The notes beneath the pieces were generated by a model. The model saw nothing but the letters and a program-made list of their open reading frames with translations. It was not told the DNA's origin and did not search any database. Shown here piece by piece: positions 25,579-32,960 of a stretch of DNA of 37,150 nucleotides. This DNA comes from Candidatus Peregrinibacteria bacterium (GTDB lineage Bacteria; Patescibacteriota; Gracilibacteria; CAIRYL01). The translations under genes and the position numbers were made by a program. The stretch covers positions 1 to 37,150 of the forward strand of contig JACRHZ010000051.1 of NCBI GenBank assembly GCA_016220175.1, in the 5' to 3' direction. The number at the start of each line of letters is the position of its first letter. The stretch's first letter is position 1.

Positions 25579-26286
25579 ATGAAAAAAATATTCTCGTTCA
25601 CACTATTAATTTTTGCCTTAAGTTTTTCTTTTCCCACTTTCTCATTCGCGCAAGGGATGATGAGCCTTTGGAACTCATCTTCCGATAATGCCAGTATACA
25701 AAGTCAGCAACAAGAAGAACAGGAGGGGAAATCTCTTTTGGATGAATTGAGCAATAAAACAGTTCCTTGTGCACAACTCAATGACTCAGATTTTGAGAAA
25801 ATCGGTGAATATTTCATGGGGCAATCCATCGGAGACACAGGAAGGCATATCGTCATGAATGAAATGATGAAAAGAATGATGGGTGAAAAGGGCGAAGAAC
25901 AGATGCACGCAGTTATGGGAAAGAGATCAAGCGGCTGTGATTCGTCCGCTGCCTTTCCTGAGCAGGATATCGGTTTTATGCCAATGGCATATATGATGGG
26001 TGGATTTACAAATCCATCTTCTTCAAATAATTATTTTACGAATCCGAACTCTATGATGAATTTCGGATTTTTACCCTTCGGCGGTTTTAGTTGGATTTTT
26101 ATGATTCTCTGGTGGATCTTGATCATTGCGGGAATCGCTATGCTTGTTAAATGGCTCATGAGTCAATCTGGAGGAACACGATGGAATCATGAAAAAACAT
26201 CGCTTGATATCTTGAAAGAAAGATACGCCAAAGGTGAGATTAATAAAAAAGAATTCGAAGAAAAAAGAAAGGATGTAGAGGCTTGA
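25579..26286 (+). CDS. Exported membrane protein with C-terminal SHOCT domain
   Basis: A 235-residue protein. Residues 1-25 form a signal peptide (KKIFSFTLLIFALSFSFPTFSFA). The middle is rich in Met, Asn and Ser (MGQSIGDTGRHIVMNEMMKRMMGEKGEEQMHAVMGKRSSGCD, GFMPMAYMMGGF), and a membrane helix follows at about 171-194 (FSWIFMILWWILIIAGIAMLVKWL). The C-terminus DILKERYAKGEINKKEFEEKRKDVEA is a SHOCT domain, a short helical hairpin found at protein ends. The Met-rich HxxxMNEMMxxMMG segment recalls metal-binding exported proteins; this is inference only. It lies 11 bp after the DsrE-like gene, so these two and elp3 are likely one operon. Ends with TGA, so TGA is a stop here. Confidence 0.8.
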   Translation: MKKIFSFTLLIFALSFSFPTFSFAQGMMSLWNSSSDNASIQSQQQEEQEGKSLLDELSNKTVPCAQLNDSDFEKIGEYFMGQSIGDTGRHIVMNEMMKRMMGEKGEEQMHAVMGKRSSGCDSSAAFPEQDIGFMPMAYMMGGFTNPSSSNNYFTNPNSMMNFGFLPFGGFSWIFMILWWILIIAGIAMLVKWLMSQSGGTRWNHEKTSLDILKERYAKGEINKKEFEEKRKDVEA

Positions 26287-26384
26287 TAATCGACTAATCT
26301 TTTCCCACAGCGAAGTCTCTGGAAAAAACAGGCAAGATGTGATACCCTAAGAAGAGATATACGAGTATTTTTCCTCTAATTGGT

Positions 26385-26912
26385 ATGGGAGATGATCAAA
26401 TATCAGTCGGGAGCGGAGCTTCTTCTCAGCAAGGTTCAGATCCATCTGCTAGCAAAAAAGTTGCTCCATCCGTCCAGAATCCTGCGGGAAATACTCCTCA
26501 GCGGATTGTTGCCGCCTCATCCCAAAGTGGAGCTACATCGAAGAGCAATGCAAATGCAGGTGTAGTTGTCCCAGAAGAAACAAAAAAGAAATTTCCAGAT
26601 CTCGTAGAGCTCATCCTCGGAAGCGAATCCATGAATACAGAAGAGCGAAACTATTGGCTCCAGGTACTTCCGGTGATGAATCCAGATCAAGTAAAAGAAC
26701 TCAGAGATATTCTCGAGACTGAGAAGAAGAAATTGGCGGCAATTGATGCAAAATATGCAGCAAAGCCACAAGCAGAAAAGAAAGTAGATATTGAAGAAGT
26801 CGAACGAAAGAAGAAGGAAGAAAGAGAAAAAAGAAAACAAGCAGAAATAACGCATCGTCGAGAAGAGGAAAAGAAAGCAGAAGGCCTTCTTTCTGAGTTG
26901 GGGAATCTTTAA
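26385..26912 (+). CDS. Cytosolic helical protein of unknown function with Lys/Glu-rich tail
   Basis: A 175-residue protein in three parts: a Ser/Gly/Ala/Gln-rich disordered N-terminus (1-60), a compact helical segment (FPDLVELILGSESMNTEERNYWLQVLPVMNPDQVKELRDILETEKKKL, about 70-120), and a highly charged coiled-coil tail (about 130-165). Short proteins with the ..M-x-x-EER-x-YW-x-x-LP-x-M-x-x-x-Q-x-x-x-L-x-x-ILE segment recur in CPR genomes, but I know no function. The 26380 frame and others at the same locus are shadows. It ends convergent with pgeF, with a 4-bp overlap of the stops. Confidence 0.7.
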   Translation: MGDDQISVGSGASSQQGSDPSASKKVAPSVQNPAGNTPQRIVAASSQSGATSKSNANAGVVVPEETKKKFPDLVELILGSESMNTEERNYWLQVLPVMNPDQVKELRDILETEKKKLAAIDAKYAAKPQAEKKVDIEEVERKKKEEREKRKQAEITHRREEEKKAEGLLSELGNL

Positions 26913-27571
26913 ATCGCAGAGAGAAGAGTGATAATCGCACCATTCCTTCCCGCTTCCCCTCTTCGATGACTCCAAAATCTTTTTTTTGGATCGGTATACG
27001 TACAAAATGTCGGCATTTCGATATGTTTTTCGAGTATTCCATTTTTGCAGAGTTGATTTTTTGCTATTTTCCAAAGATCAACTTGATATTCAGTATTCAC
27101 GAATGGATGAAAAAATGCAGGAGTTTCTGCGAGCGGATTTGTGAATTCGAGAAGCTCAATGCTCGGAGAAAGTGCGATCAAAATATTTCGAGAATCAACT
27201 AAAAATTTGCCTTCCATTACAGCAATAACTTTCGGAAGAATACACTTTGCAATTCCTCGCCAGCCGGCGTGGACGGCTGCAATCGTTTTTGTTTGTGGAT
27301 CAAAAAGAAGTGCAGCAATACAATCTGCAGTTTTTATGAGAAGTGGAATATTTTTTTTCTGAGTAACAAATGCATCTTTTCCCAAATATACTCCTGAAGT
27401 TTCAACAATTTCCACGGCATCGCTGTGAATTTGATCTGAGAATACTGGCGGATATTTTTTCAGATACTGAGCCTTGCTCCAGTCTTCCTTCGAAAAGTCG
27501 AATGGCTTTCCGAGAAATTCAGCAGAAATTTCGCGTGCATAAGACTTAAAAATTCTCGGTACTATTTTCAT
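26909..27571 (-). CDS. pgeF: Purine nucleoside phosphorylase / laccase-domain protein YfiH (PgeF)
   Basis: A 220-residue member of the YfiH/DUF152 family, also called peptidoglycan editing factor and shown in other bacteria to act on purine nucleosides with a metal site. Signature segments are present: IPLLIKTADCIAALLFDP, then TIAAVHAGWRGIAKCI with the conserved Cys and His ligands, then LSPSIELLEF. The family's GPCIG-type block reads SPSIE here, so the third ligand site (usually GxCxxxxxY) is altered. Its ATG overlaps the nnrD stop (ATGA, 27568-27571), so translation is probably coupled. The tail FWSHRRGEAGRNGAIITLL fits the family's RxGxxGRxxxxI ending. Confidence 0.93.
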   Translation of the reverse strand: MKIVPRIFKSYAREISAEFLGKPFDFSKEDWSKAQYLKKYPPVFSDQIHSDAVEIVETSGVYLGKDAFVTQKKNIPLLIKTADCIAALLFDPQTKTIAAVHAGWRGIAKCILPKVIAVMEGKFLVDSRNILIALSPSIELLEFTNPLAETPAFFHPFVNTEYQVDLWKIAKNQLCKNGILEKHIEMPTFCTYTDPKKRFWSHRRGEAGRNGAIITLLSAI

Positions 27572-28371
27572 GAAACTCCAAAAAATTTTTTCGCCACTTT
27601 CGGAAAAACGGAAAGCATGTCTATTGCTGAAAAAGAAAGATGTGTCTGAGCGAGTTCTTCACCACATTTTCCCCAAAGGAATGCTCCTAATTCGGAAGAA
27701 TTAAGAGAAGAAAGCCCCTGAGCAAAAAATCCGGCAACAATTCCAGCAAGAACATCTCCTGTTCCTCCAACACTCATTTCTGGGACGCCAGTTTTATTTT
27801 CGACAACTTCGCCATTTTTATTGGCAATAATGTCAACTCTCCCTTTTTTGAGAATTGTATAGGTATATTTTTTCGCCATTTCCTGAACAATTTTCGGTGT
27901 CGAATTTTTTCCAAAAAGCCTTTGGAATTCTCCTTCGTGAGGAGTCAAAATCCATTCTGATTTTTTTTTGATTGTTAAAATTTCAGGAATAAGCGCATCT
28001 GCATCAATCACGGCGGGAATGTTCACATTGGTGAGAATATCCAGAATCGCGGCATGAGTTTCTGGATGTTTTCCGAGTCCATTTCCGAGGACAAGAACAT
28101 CGGCAGTTTTTGCTCGCTCGAGAATACTCTGAACATTGGATAAAGTAAGATGTGGTTTTCCAAAAGAATGCACAATAAAATTGAAGCTCGCCATTTTTGT
28201 GACCATCGCTTGAGCTTCAGGAACAAAGAGCGAGACAAGATCAACGCCGCTTTTTTCAGCTCCCAGTGCAGCCAAAATCGGAGCGCCATGGAATACTTCA
28301 CTTCCGCCGATAATGAGAATTTTTCCGTGATCGCCTTTGTGAGCATCCAAATTTCGGACAGGGAACTTCAT
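27568..28371 (-). CDS. nnrD: ADP/ATP-dependent NAD(P)H-hydrate dehydratase
   Basis: Repairs hydrated NADH/NADPH, a metabolite-repair reaction in the cytosol. The 267-residue product has the ribokinase-like fold with KGDHGKILIIGGSEVFHGAPILAALGA at the N-terminus, the ILTPHEGEFQRLFG segment, and the catalytic VGGTGDVLAGIVAGFFAQG near the C-terminus. The NnrE epimerase half often fused in other bacteria is absent. The frame is open to a TTG at 28393-28395, but the ATG at 28369-28371 (MKFPVRNLDAHKGD) is a better start. It overlaps pgeF by four bases downstream and is divergent from the SPFH gene, with about 96 bp between starts. Confidence 0.93.
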   Translation of the reverse strand: MKFPVRNLDAHKGDHGKILIIGGSEVFHGAPILAALGAEKSGVDLVSLFVPEAQAMVTKMASFNFIVHSFGKPHLTLSNVQSILERAKTADVLVLGNGLGKHPETHAAILDILTNVNIPAVIDADALIPEILTIKKKSEWILTPHEGEFQRLFGKNSTPKIVQEMAKKYTYTILKKGRVDIIANKNGEVVENKTGVPEMSVGGTGDVLAGIVAGFFAQGLSSLNSSELGAFLWGKCGEELAQTHLSFSAIDMLSVFPKVAKKFFGVS

Positions 28372-28467
28372 GTATGTAGTCTGCCATAACTCCAAAAACA
28401 GATCACGTAAAAAGTCAAAAATATTTCCTTTTCACTTTTCCAAAAAAATGACAAAATCACACCTGTC

Positions 28468-29568
28468 ATGGAAAAAAAGATTCTTAAAAAATGGCTCATA
28501 TATTTTCTCATTCTTCTTGCGATCCTTATTCTTTTGGGAGCGCAGGGGATCATCTTAATTCTGATTTTTGCATGGATGTTTTTTCCCAGAGTTTTTTCGA
28601 AGATATTTGCTGAAATGAAAACTAAATTTCCCAAAAAAGGAATTGATATTTCAGAGTTTCAATCCTCCGAAAAACCCTCATCTCGTCCTTCTTTTTCCTC
28701 ATTTTTCCCACCTTTTATGTCTCCCTTTCAGCTGAATGTGAAAGTAGTCGTCGGCATAGTAGCGACACTTCTCGTCATTTTTATTATTATTGATGGACTT
28801 GTAAGTGTTCCGATTGGTCACGTTGCCGTTATTTATGATCGAACAAGAGGAGTTCTCAAAGAAGAACTTCCAGAAGGACTGCATCTCAAAATCCCATTTT
28901 GGCAGGTTGCCACCATCGTGGACACGCGTTTACAGGAGTACACCATGAGCATCGCCACAGAGGAAGGAAGAATTCGAGGAGATGATTCCATTGAGGCTCT
29001 CACGAAAGATGGTCAAACCGTCTGGATTGATGCGACTGTTCGATATCGCATTCAGCCTGATAAAGCCTCAGATATACTCCATGAAATCGGTTCTGATTAT
29101 GATGGGATAATTATCCGCCCAGAAGTGAGGAGCATTATTCGGGAAATAATCACTGGTTACGAATCAAAACAACTCTTTCTGCTCGAATCACGCCAAGAAG
29201 CCGCAAAAGAAATGCAAGAAAAGTTACAAGCTCGATATGCATTACATGATATTATTCTTGATACGCTTCTTCTCAGAAATGTTCAGTTTTCAGAAGTGTA
29301 TTTAAATGCTATTGAAGAAAAACAAGTGGCAGAACAAAAAATTCAAAAAGCAGAATTCGAAAGACAAGAGGCGGAAATTCAGAAAAAGACGAAAATTATT
29401 GAAGCCGAAGGAGAATCCGAATCAATCAGACTCAAAGGTGAAGCTCTTTCAAAAAGCCCAGAAGTGATTCAACTTGAATTTGTCCAAAAAATGGCGCCCC
29501 AAATTAACTGGGGAATTCTTCCAGATGGCGCTATCCCACTTCTTGATGTGGGAAAACTCCAGAATTAA
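28468..29568 (+). CDS. SPFH/band-7 (prohibitin-like) membrane protein
   Basis: A 366-residue protein with a hydrophobic N-terminus of about 33 residues (WLIYFLILLAILILLGAQGIILILIFAWMFF), a second helix (about 91-110, VVGIVATLLVIFIIIDGLV), then the SPFH domain (SVPIGHVAVIYDRTRGVLKEELPEGLHLKIPFWQVATIVDTRLQEYTM). A glutamate/alanine-rich coiled coil (EKQVAEQKIQKAEFERQEAEIQKKTKIIEAEGESE) and the tail LSKSPEVIQLEFVQKMAPQ follow, as in prohibitins and HflK/C. These assemble into membrane rings and affect FtsH protease or lipid domains. No hflC or ftsH is adjacent, so it probably acts as a homo-oligomer. Confidence 0.93.
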   Translation: MEKKILKKWLIYFLILLAILILLGAQGIILILIFAWMFFPRVFSKIFAEMKTKFPKKGIDISEFQSSEKPSSRPSFSSFFPPFMSPFQLNVKVVVGIVATLLVIFIIIDGLVSVPIGHVAVIYDRTRGVLKEELPEGLHLKIPFWQVATIVDTRLQEYTMSIATEEGRIRGDDSIEALTKDGQTVWIDATVRYRIQPDKASDILHEIGSDYDGIIIRPEVRSIIREIITGYESKQLFLLESRQEAAKEMQEKLQARYALHDIILDTLLLRNVQFSEVYLNAIEEKQVAEQKIQKAEFERQEAEIQKKTKIIEAEGESESIRLKGEALSKSPEVIQLEFVQKMAPQINWGILPDGAIPLLDVGKLQN

Positions 29569-29592
29569 TTTTTCATAACCACACTTTTGAGA

Positions 29593-29663
29593 AGCAGTAA
29601 GCGGTAAGCAATCAGCAGTAAGCCTAATTTTTACAACACTTATTGCCTACTGCTTATTGCTTT
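29593..29663. repeat. Inverted/direct GCAGTAAGC repeat between the SPFH gene and glnA
   Basis: AAGCAATCAGCAGTAAGC (arm within 29605-29627) and its near inverted copy TGCCTACTGCTTATTGCTTT (arm within 29640-29663) form a roughly 22-bp stem with about four mismatches and a 12-bp loop. An additional direct copy GCAGTAAGC lies at 29595-29603. It separates two convergent genes, so it can work as a terminator, but it lacks a strong T-run; it may be a REP-like intergenic repeat. Confidence 0.7.
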
Positions 29664-29717
29664 CCCGTTCTTATTTGCATATAAGAAAATAGGCAGCATT
29701 TTTATTAAGAATTGGTA

Positions 29718-31298
29718 TTAAAACTTTTTCCAAATCTCCTGATTTCTCACTTCGTGGTGATAGATGACTTCTGCTGTTTTCACCTTTATTCCGAGAAGTT
29801 CAGGGCTTCTCATCGCCGTTTCTTTCTTGATGGCATAATACTTTTCATGATTTTCTTCACCCATAATGTATTCCATAAACTTTGACTTATGGAATGCTCT
29901 GAGGGCATCAGCAATATTTCCAAAAAGTTTCGGAAAAGGTTTTTTAGTGAGCACTTTTGACATTTCTGCATATTCTTTGTCCGAAGAACGAATTCCTAAA
30001 AGACCTGCATGAATAAGACTGAAATTGGTGAGATAAGGATTGGCATCTGGTGCGACAGAACGGACTTCAATTCGAGCAGATTTCTCATTTCCGATGGGAA
30101 TTCGCACCATTGATCCGCGATCTCGTGGAGACATCTTGATCTCATTTGGAGCTTCAAAACGCGGGTCGAGCCTTCGGTACGAATTTACACTTGGACAAAT
30201 AACGAGGCAGAGATCTTTTGCATAATGAAGGATTCCAGTAATAAAACGGTGTGCGACATCTGAAATGGCATTCATTTGAGTGGCACTATAGAAAGCGTTT
30301 TTTCCATTTTTTGAGATGCTCATATTCGTGTGCATTCCGCTTCCATTTATCCCCATCACTGGCTTTGGAAGAAAGCTTGCGGTCATTTCCATGAGTTTCG
30401 CAACCTGACGAGCAGTAAGTTTATAGAGTTGAATTTCATCACATGCAGTAAGAACATCTGTGTATTTAAAATTAATTTCAAATTGTGACGGAGCAACCTC
30501 TCCGTGATCCTTTTCATTTTCAAACCCCATGGCCCTTTGCGCTTCTGCAACGGTATCAATAAATTTTCGAAGACGATCCTGAGGAAGTGCATAAAAATAT
30601 CCTCCACGAGTAGCAAGTTTGAATCCGTGAGCGCTAGAAAAATTCTGTTCTGCATCTATTCCTTCAAATGCAAATCCTTCAATTTCTGGCGCCATGTTCA
30701 CCGTATATCCTTCCTTTTTTTGGAGCTCCATCGTGAGCATCTTGAGTCTCCCACGGAAATCTGCAGCATACGGAGATCCATTCTGATTCAAGACAAAGCT
30801 GAACATAAGAATTTTTCCAGGACCAAAAATATCTGCGGGAAGAATTCGAAATGTTCCCCAGTCTGGAGCAAGTCTGAGATCTGATTGCATTTGAGCGCTA
30901 AATCCAACAATGGATGACCCATCAAAAGTAAGGTTGTCATAAGAACTCAGAAAATATTTTTTATCATAGTCAAGCATGTGGAAGCGTCCTTCAATATCAC
31001 TAAACCCGACAGTAACAGCTTTTATTCTTTTTTCTGACTGCAAGTATTTGAGAACCTTGTCTTTCAAAAAATCTTCGGATTTCCCGGAAGTGGCGAGCTT
31101 TTTCATTTCGAGATTTATTTCTTCGAGTTCAGAATATGAAAGAGCCAAGAAATCTCTGAGGGATGATGGGGAAACAAGTGGAACATCGTGGGAAGAATTT
31201 TCTCTTAACGCAGATTCTTTCATAAATTTTTCATAAACCGCTTCGAGGTGGTTTTTGAGTGCTTCGGAAGAAGAAACAGAAGCCTGATCGTTTGACAT
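29718..31298 (-). CDS. glnA: Glutamine synthetase
   Basis: Makes glutamine from glutamate, ammonia and ATP. The 526-residue product is a type I enzyme with an N-terminal extension of about 90 residues before VTVGFSDIEGRFHMLDYD. Recognisable blocks follow in order: NLTFDGSSIVGF, YTVNMAPEIEGFAF (metal ligands), DHGEVAPSQFEI, PVMGINGSGMHTNMSI, and the substrate loop NEIKMSPRDRGSMVRIPIG (usually NRSAxxRIP, so the exact residues differ). I do not see the adenylylation NLYxLP tyrosine site. The ATG at 31296-31298 (MSNDQAS) is chosen; the frame extends 24 codons upstream into the promoter. It is divergent from a TrmB-type regulator with a palindromic operator candidate between them. Confidence 0.95.
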   Translation of the reverse strand: MSNDQASVSSSEALKNHLEAVYEKFMKESALRENSSHDVPLVSPSSLRDFLALSYSELEEINLEMKKLATSGKSEDFLKDKVLKYLQSEKRIKAVTVGFSDIEGRFHMLDYDKKYFLSSYDNLTFDGSSIVGFSAQMQSDLRLAPDWGTFRILPADIFGPGKILMFSFVLNQNGSPYAADFRGRLKMLTMELQKKEGYTVNMAPEIEGFAFEGIDAEQNFSSAHGFKLATRGGYFYALPQDRLRKFIDTVAEAQRAMGFENEKDHGEVAPSQFEINFKYTDVLTACDEIQLYKLTARQVAKLMEMTASFLPKPVMGINGSGMHTNMSISKNGKNAFYSATQMNAISDVAHRFITGILHYAKDLCLVICPSVNSYRRLDPRFEAPNEIKMSPRDRGSMVRIPIGNEKSARIEVRSVAPDANPYLTNFSLIHAGLLGIRSSDKEYAEMSKVLTKKPFPKLFGNIADALRAFHKSKFMEYIMGEENHEKYYAIKKETAMRSPELLGIKVKTAEVIYHHEVRNQEIWKKF

Positions 31299-31326
31299 AG
31301 GAAAAAAGAAAAATGAAAAAATTCGC

Positions 31327-31354
31327 GCTGATTGTACGCCGAAAATTTTGGCAA
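31327..31354 (-). promoter_or_regulatory. Promoter of glnA
   Basis: Minus strand TTGATT, a 16-bp spacer (GCCAAAATTTTCGGCG) and TACAAT sit about 30-60 bp upstream of the glnA ATG at 31298. Spacing and hexamers fit a sigma-70 promoter. It starts transcription inside the frame that extends upstream to 31370, which supports the shorter glnA start. Confidence 0.55.
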
Positions 31355-31382
31355 TCAAGCTTTCAAACAAGGAAAAATCGTC

Positions 31383-31410
31383 TTGTAGAAATTTTCTACA
31401 ACAGTATAAT
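31383..31410 (+). promoter_or_regulatory. Palindromic operator overlapping a promoter of the TrmB-like regulator
   Basis: TTGTAGAAATTTTCTACAA (31383-31401) has perfect 8-bp arms, TTGTAGAA and TTCTACAA, around three bases. TTGTAG (31383-31388) also serves as the -35 of a promoter with a 16-bp spacer and perfect TATAAT at 31405-31410, reading into the TrmB-type gene at 31477. A bound protein would block this promoter. The site is 85 bp from the glnA start, just upstream of the glnA promoter. Confidence 0.7.
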
Positions 31411-31476
31411 TACGGAGAAAAGTCACAAAAAATTGATAAAATTTCCTCGCTGTTTGGAAAAATTTCAAGTTGACAC

Positions 31477-32241
31477 ATGGAGATAAATATTCTCATTAAA
31501 AAACTCACTGCAATTGGTCTTTCGGAAAGTGAAGCGCGTGTCTACATCGCTGCGCTCGAAGCTGGGACAAGTCCCGTTTCTGCAATCGCGGAAAAAGCCA
31601 ATCTCAATCGAGTGACCACATATAGCATTCTCAAGCGTCTTTTTCATGAGGGAATTGTTGGTGTGAATGAACAAAAAGGAATGAGATTTTTTACTGCGGC
31701 CGACCCCAAAGTGTTTGTGGAAGATGTGGAGCAAAAAGCAAAAAATCTCACGGAAGAGCTCCCGAACCTCCTCGCACTTATTGGCGGGCAAGGGCTTCGC
31801 CCGAGAGTTCAATTTTTTGAGGGTCTCGAAGGTGTTCAAAAAGCCTATAAAGAAACACTTACAGCAAAAACAGAAATCCTGAATTATGCAAATTCAAAAA
31901 ACATTCGAATTCATTGGCCGAATTATGATGAAGAATATGTTTCGGTACGGAAGAATAACAAGATTTTTTTACGCGGACTTTTTCCAGATGATCCTTATGG
32001 AAAGCGCGTTCAGAGAGAAGACCAGAAATATTTTCGAGAAACAAGGCTTCTTCCGAATCGACATTTTCGAGTGGAAAATGAAATCAAAATTTATGACGAC
32101 AATGTTTTTATCGCTTCATTTGATCCGAATACTTTTGCCATCATTATTCACTCTTCTGCCGTAGCAGAAACGCAGCGGCAAATTTTTGAAATCGCGTGGG
32201 AACATGCGGTGGCGAAACCAAAGATCAAGGGAAAAATGTGA
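31477..32241 (+). CDS. TrmB-family transcriptional regulator
   Basis: A 254-residue protein with a TrmB-type winged helix at residues 5-75 (LIKKLTAIGLSESEARVYIAALEAGTSPVSAIAEKANLNRVTTYSILKRLFHEGIVGV), followed by FFTAADPKVFVEDVEQKA and a C-terminal effector-like domain (RPRVQFFEGLEGVQKAYKETLTAKTEILNYANS...) typical of short bacterial and CPR TrmB regulators. No ligand-binding sugar domain of the archaeal type is seen. The start is the ATG at 31477. Its own promoter overlaps a palindrome, so autoregulation is likely; the divergent partner is glnA. An alternative -10 (TGATAAAAT, 31433-31441) lies closer to the start. Ends with TGA. Confidence 0.88.
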   Translation: MEINILIKKLTAIGLSESEARVYIAALEAGTSPVSAIAEKANLNRVTTYSILKRLFHEGIVGVNEQKGMRFFTAADPKVFVEDVEQKAKNLTEELPNLLALIGGQGLRPRVQFFEGLEGVQKAYKETLTAKTEILNYANSKNIRIHWPNYDEEYVSVRKNNKIFLRGLFPDDPYGKRVQREDQKYFRETRLLPNRHFRVENEIKIYDDNVFIASFDPNTFAIIIHSSAVAETQRQIFEIAWEHAVAKPKIKGKM

Positions 32242-32274
32242 GAAATCGGAATAGTATTTCCTGAAATTTTTAAT

Positions 32275-32354
32275 TTTTAATTTTAAATTTTGAAATTTTT
32301 AAATAAATCTTAATGTCTAATTTTTAATGTTTAAAAATTAAGATTTAAAAATTA
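32275..32354. repeat. AT-only inverted repeats behind ndk
   Basis: The gap between the TrmB-like gene and ndk is full of AATTTTTAATTTT blocks. CTAATTTTTAA (about 32318-32328) and TTAAAAATTAG (about 32345-32355) are perfect inverted 11-mers. They separate two convergent genes. A related stretch, TTTTAAATTTTAAATTTTT, lies upstream of ndk at 32908-32926. There is no T-run following a GC stem, so it is not a classic terminator. Confidence 0.6.
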
Positions 32355-32358
32355 GAAT

Positions 32359-32829
32359 TTATCTTTCCTCGTGCTCATCCTTTGAATATACGTGCAAATA
32401 TTCTGATTTTCTATACTCAAACAGTTCATTATTATTAAAAAATCGAGGGACTTCATCCTTCGCCGCTTCGAGAGAATCAGAAGCATGAACCACATTGCAC
32501 TGCACGCTCATCGCAAGATCCCCACGAATAGTCCCCGCATCGGCTTCGCGAGCCTTTGTAATTCCACAGATTTTACGAACAGCATTCACCGCTTCAAGTC
32601 CTTCCCAACATTGTACAATAACAGGAGAACTCTTCATAAATTCACAAATACCAGGGAAGAATGGCTTATCGGCAATGTGTGCATAGTGCTCTCTGAGGAC
32701 AGCATCTTCTAAGGTCATCATTTTTGTTCCGAGAAGCTTGAGACCTTTCTTTTCAAATCGAGAAGTGATCTCTCCAATAAGACCACGCTGAATGGCATCG
32801 GGCTTAATAATGACAAGTGTGCGTTCCAT
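32359..32829 (-). CDS. ndk: Nucleoside diphosphate kinase
   Basis: Transfers the gamma phosphate between nucleoside triphosphates through a phosphohistidine. The 156-residue product starts MERTLVIIKPDAIQRGLIGEI, the family's hallmark, and carries the active-site His115 in CNVVHASDS. It is slightly longer than the usual 140-150 because of the C-terminal EYRKSEYLHVYSKDEHEER. All key residues of the nucleotide site (K near residue 9, YxH..KPFF, R, IRGD) are visible. The ATG is preceded by TTAATATTTTCTTT with no Shine-Dalgarno. It is divergent from folK and convergent with the TrmB-like gene. Confidence 0.97.
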   Translation of the reverse strand: MERTLVIIKPDAIQRGLIGEITSRFEKKGLKLLGTKMMTLEDAVLREHYAHIADKPFFPGICEFMKSSPVIVQCWEGLEAVNAVRKICGITKAREADAGTIRGDLAMSVQCNVVHASDSLEAAKDEVPRFFNNNELFEYRKSEYLHVYSKDEHEER

Positions 32830-32960
32830 AAAGAAAATATTAAGAGAGGAAAATCAAAAATATTTTTTCAGGATTAGAGGAAAAGTGCAACGATTTCTCT
32901 CTCAACTTTTAAATTTTAAATTTTTGGCATACATTTCACCTACCAGTTTTGTATTTTTGA

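Noticed and set aside
29593-29663. CRISPR array
   Set aside because: Repeat units are short, both direct and inverted, and there are no regular spacers or cas genes.
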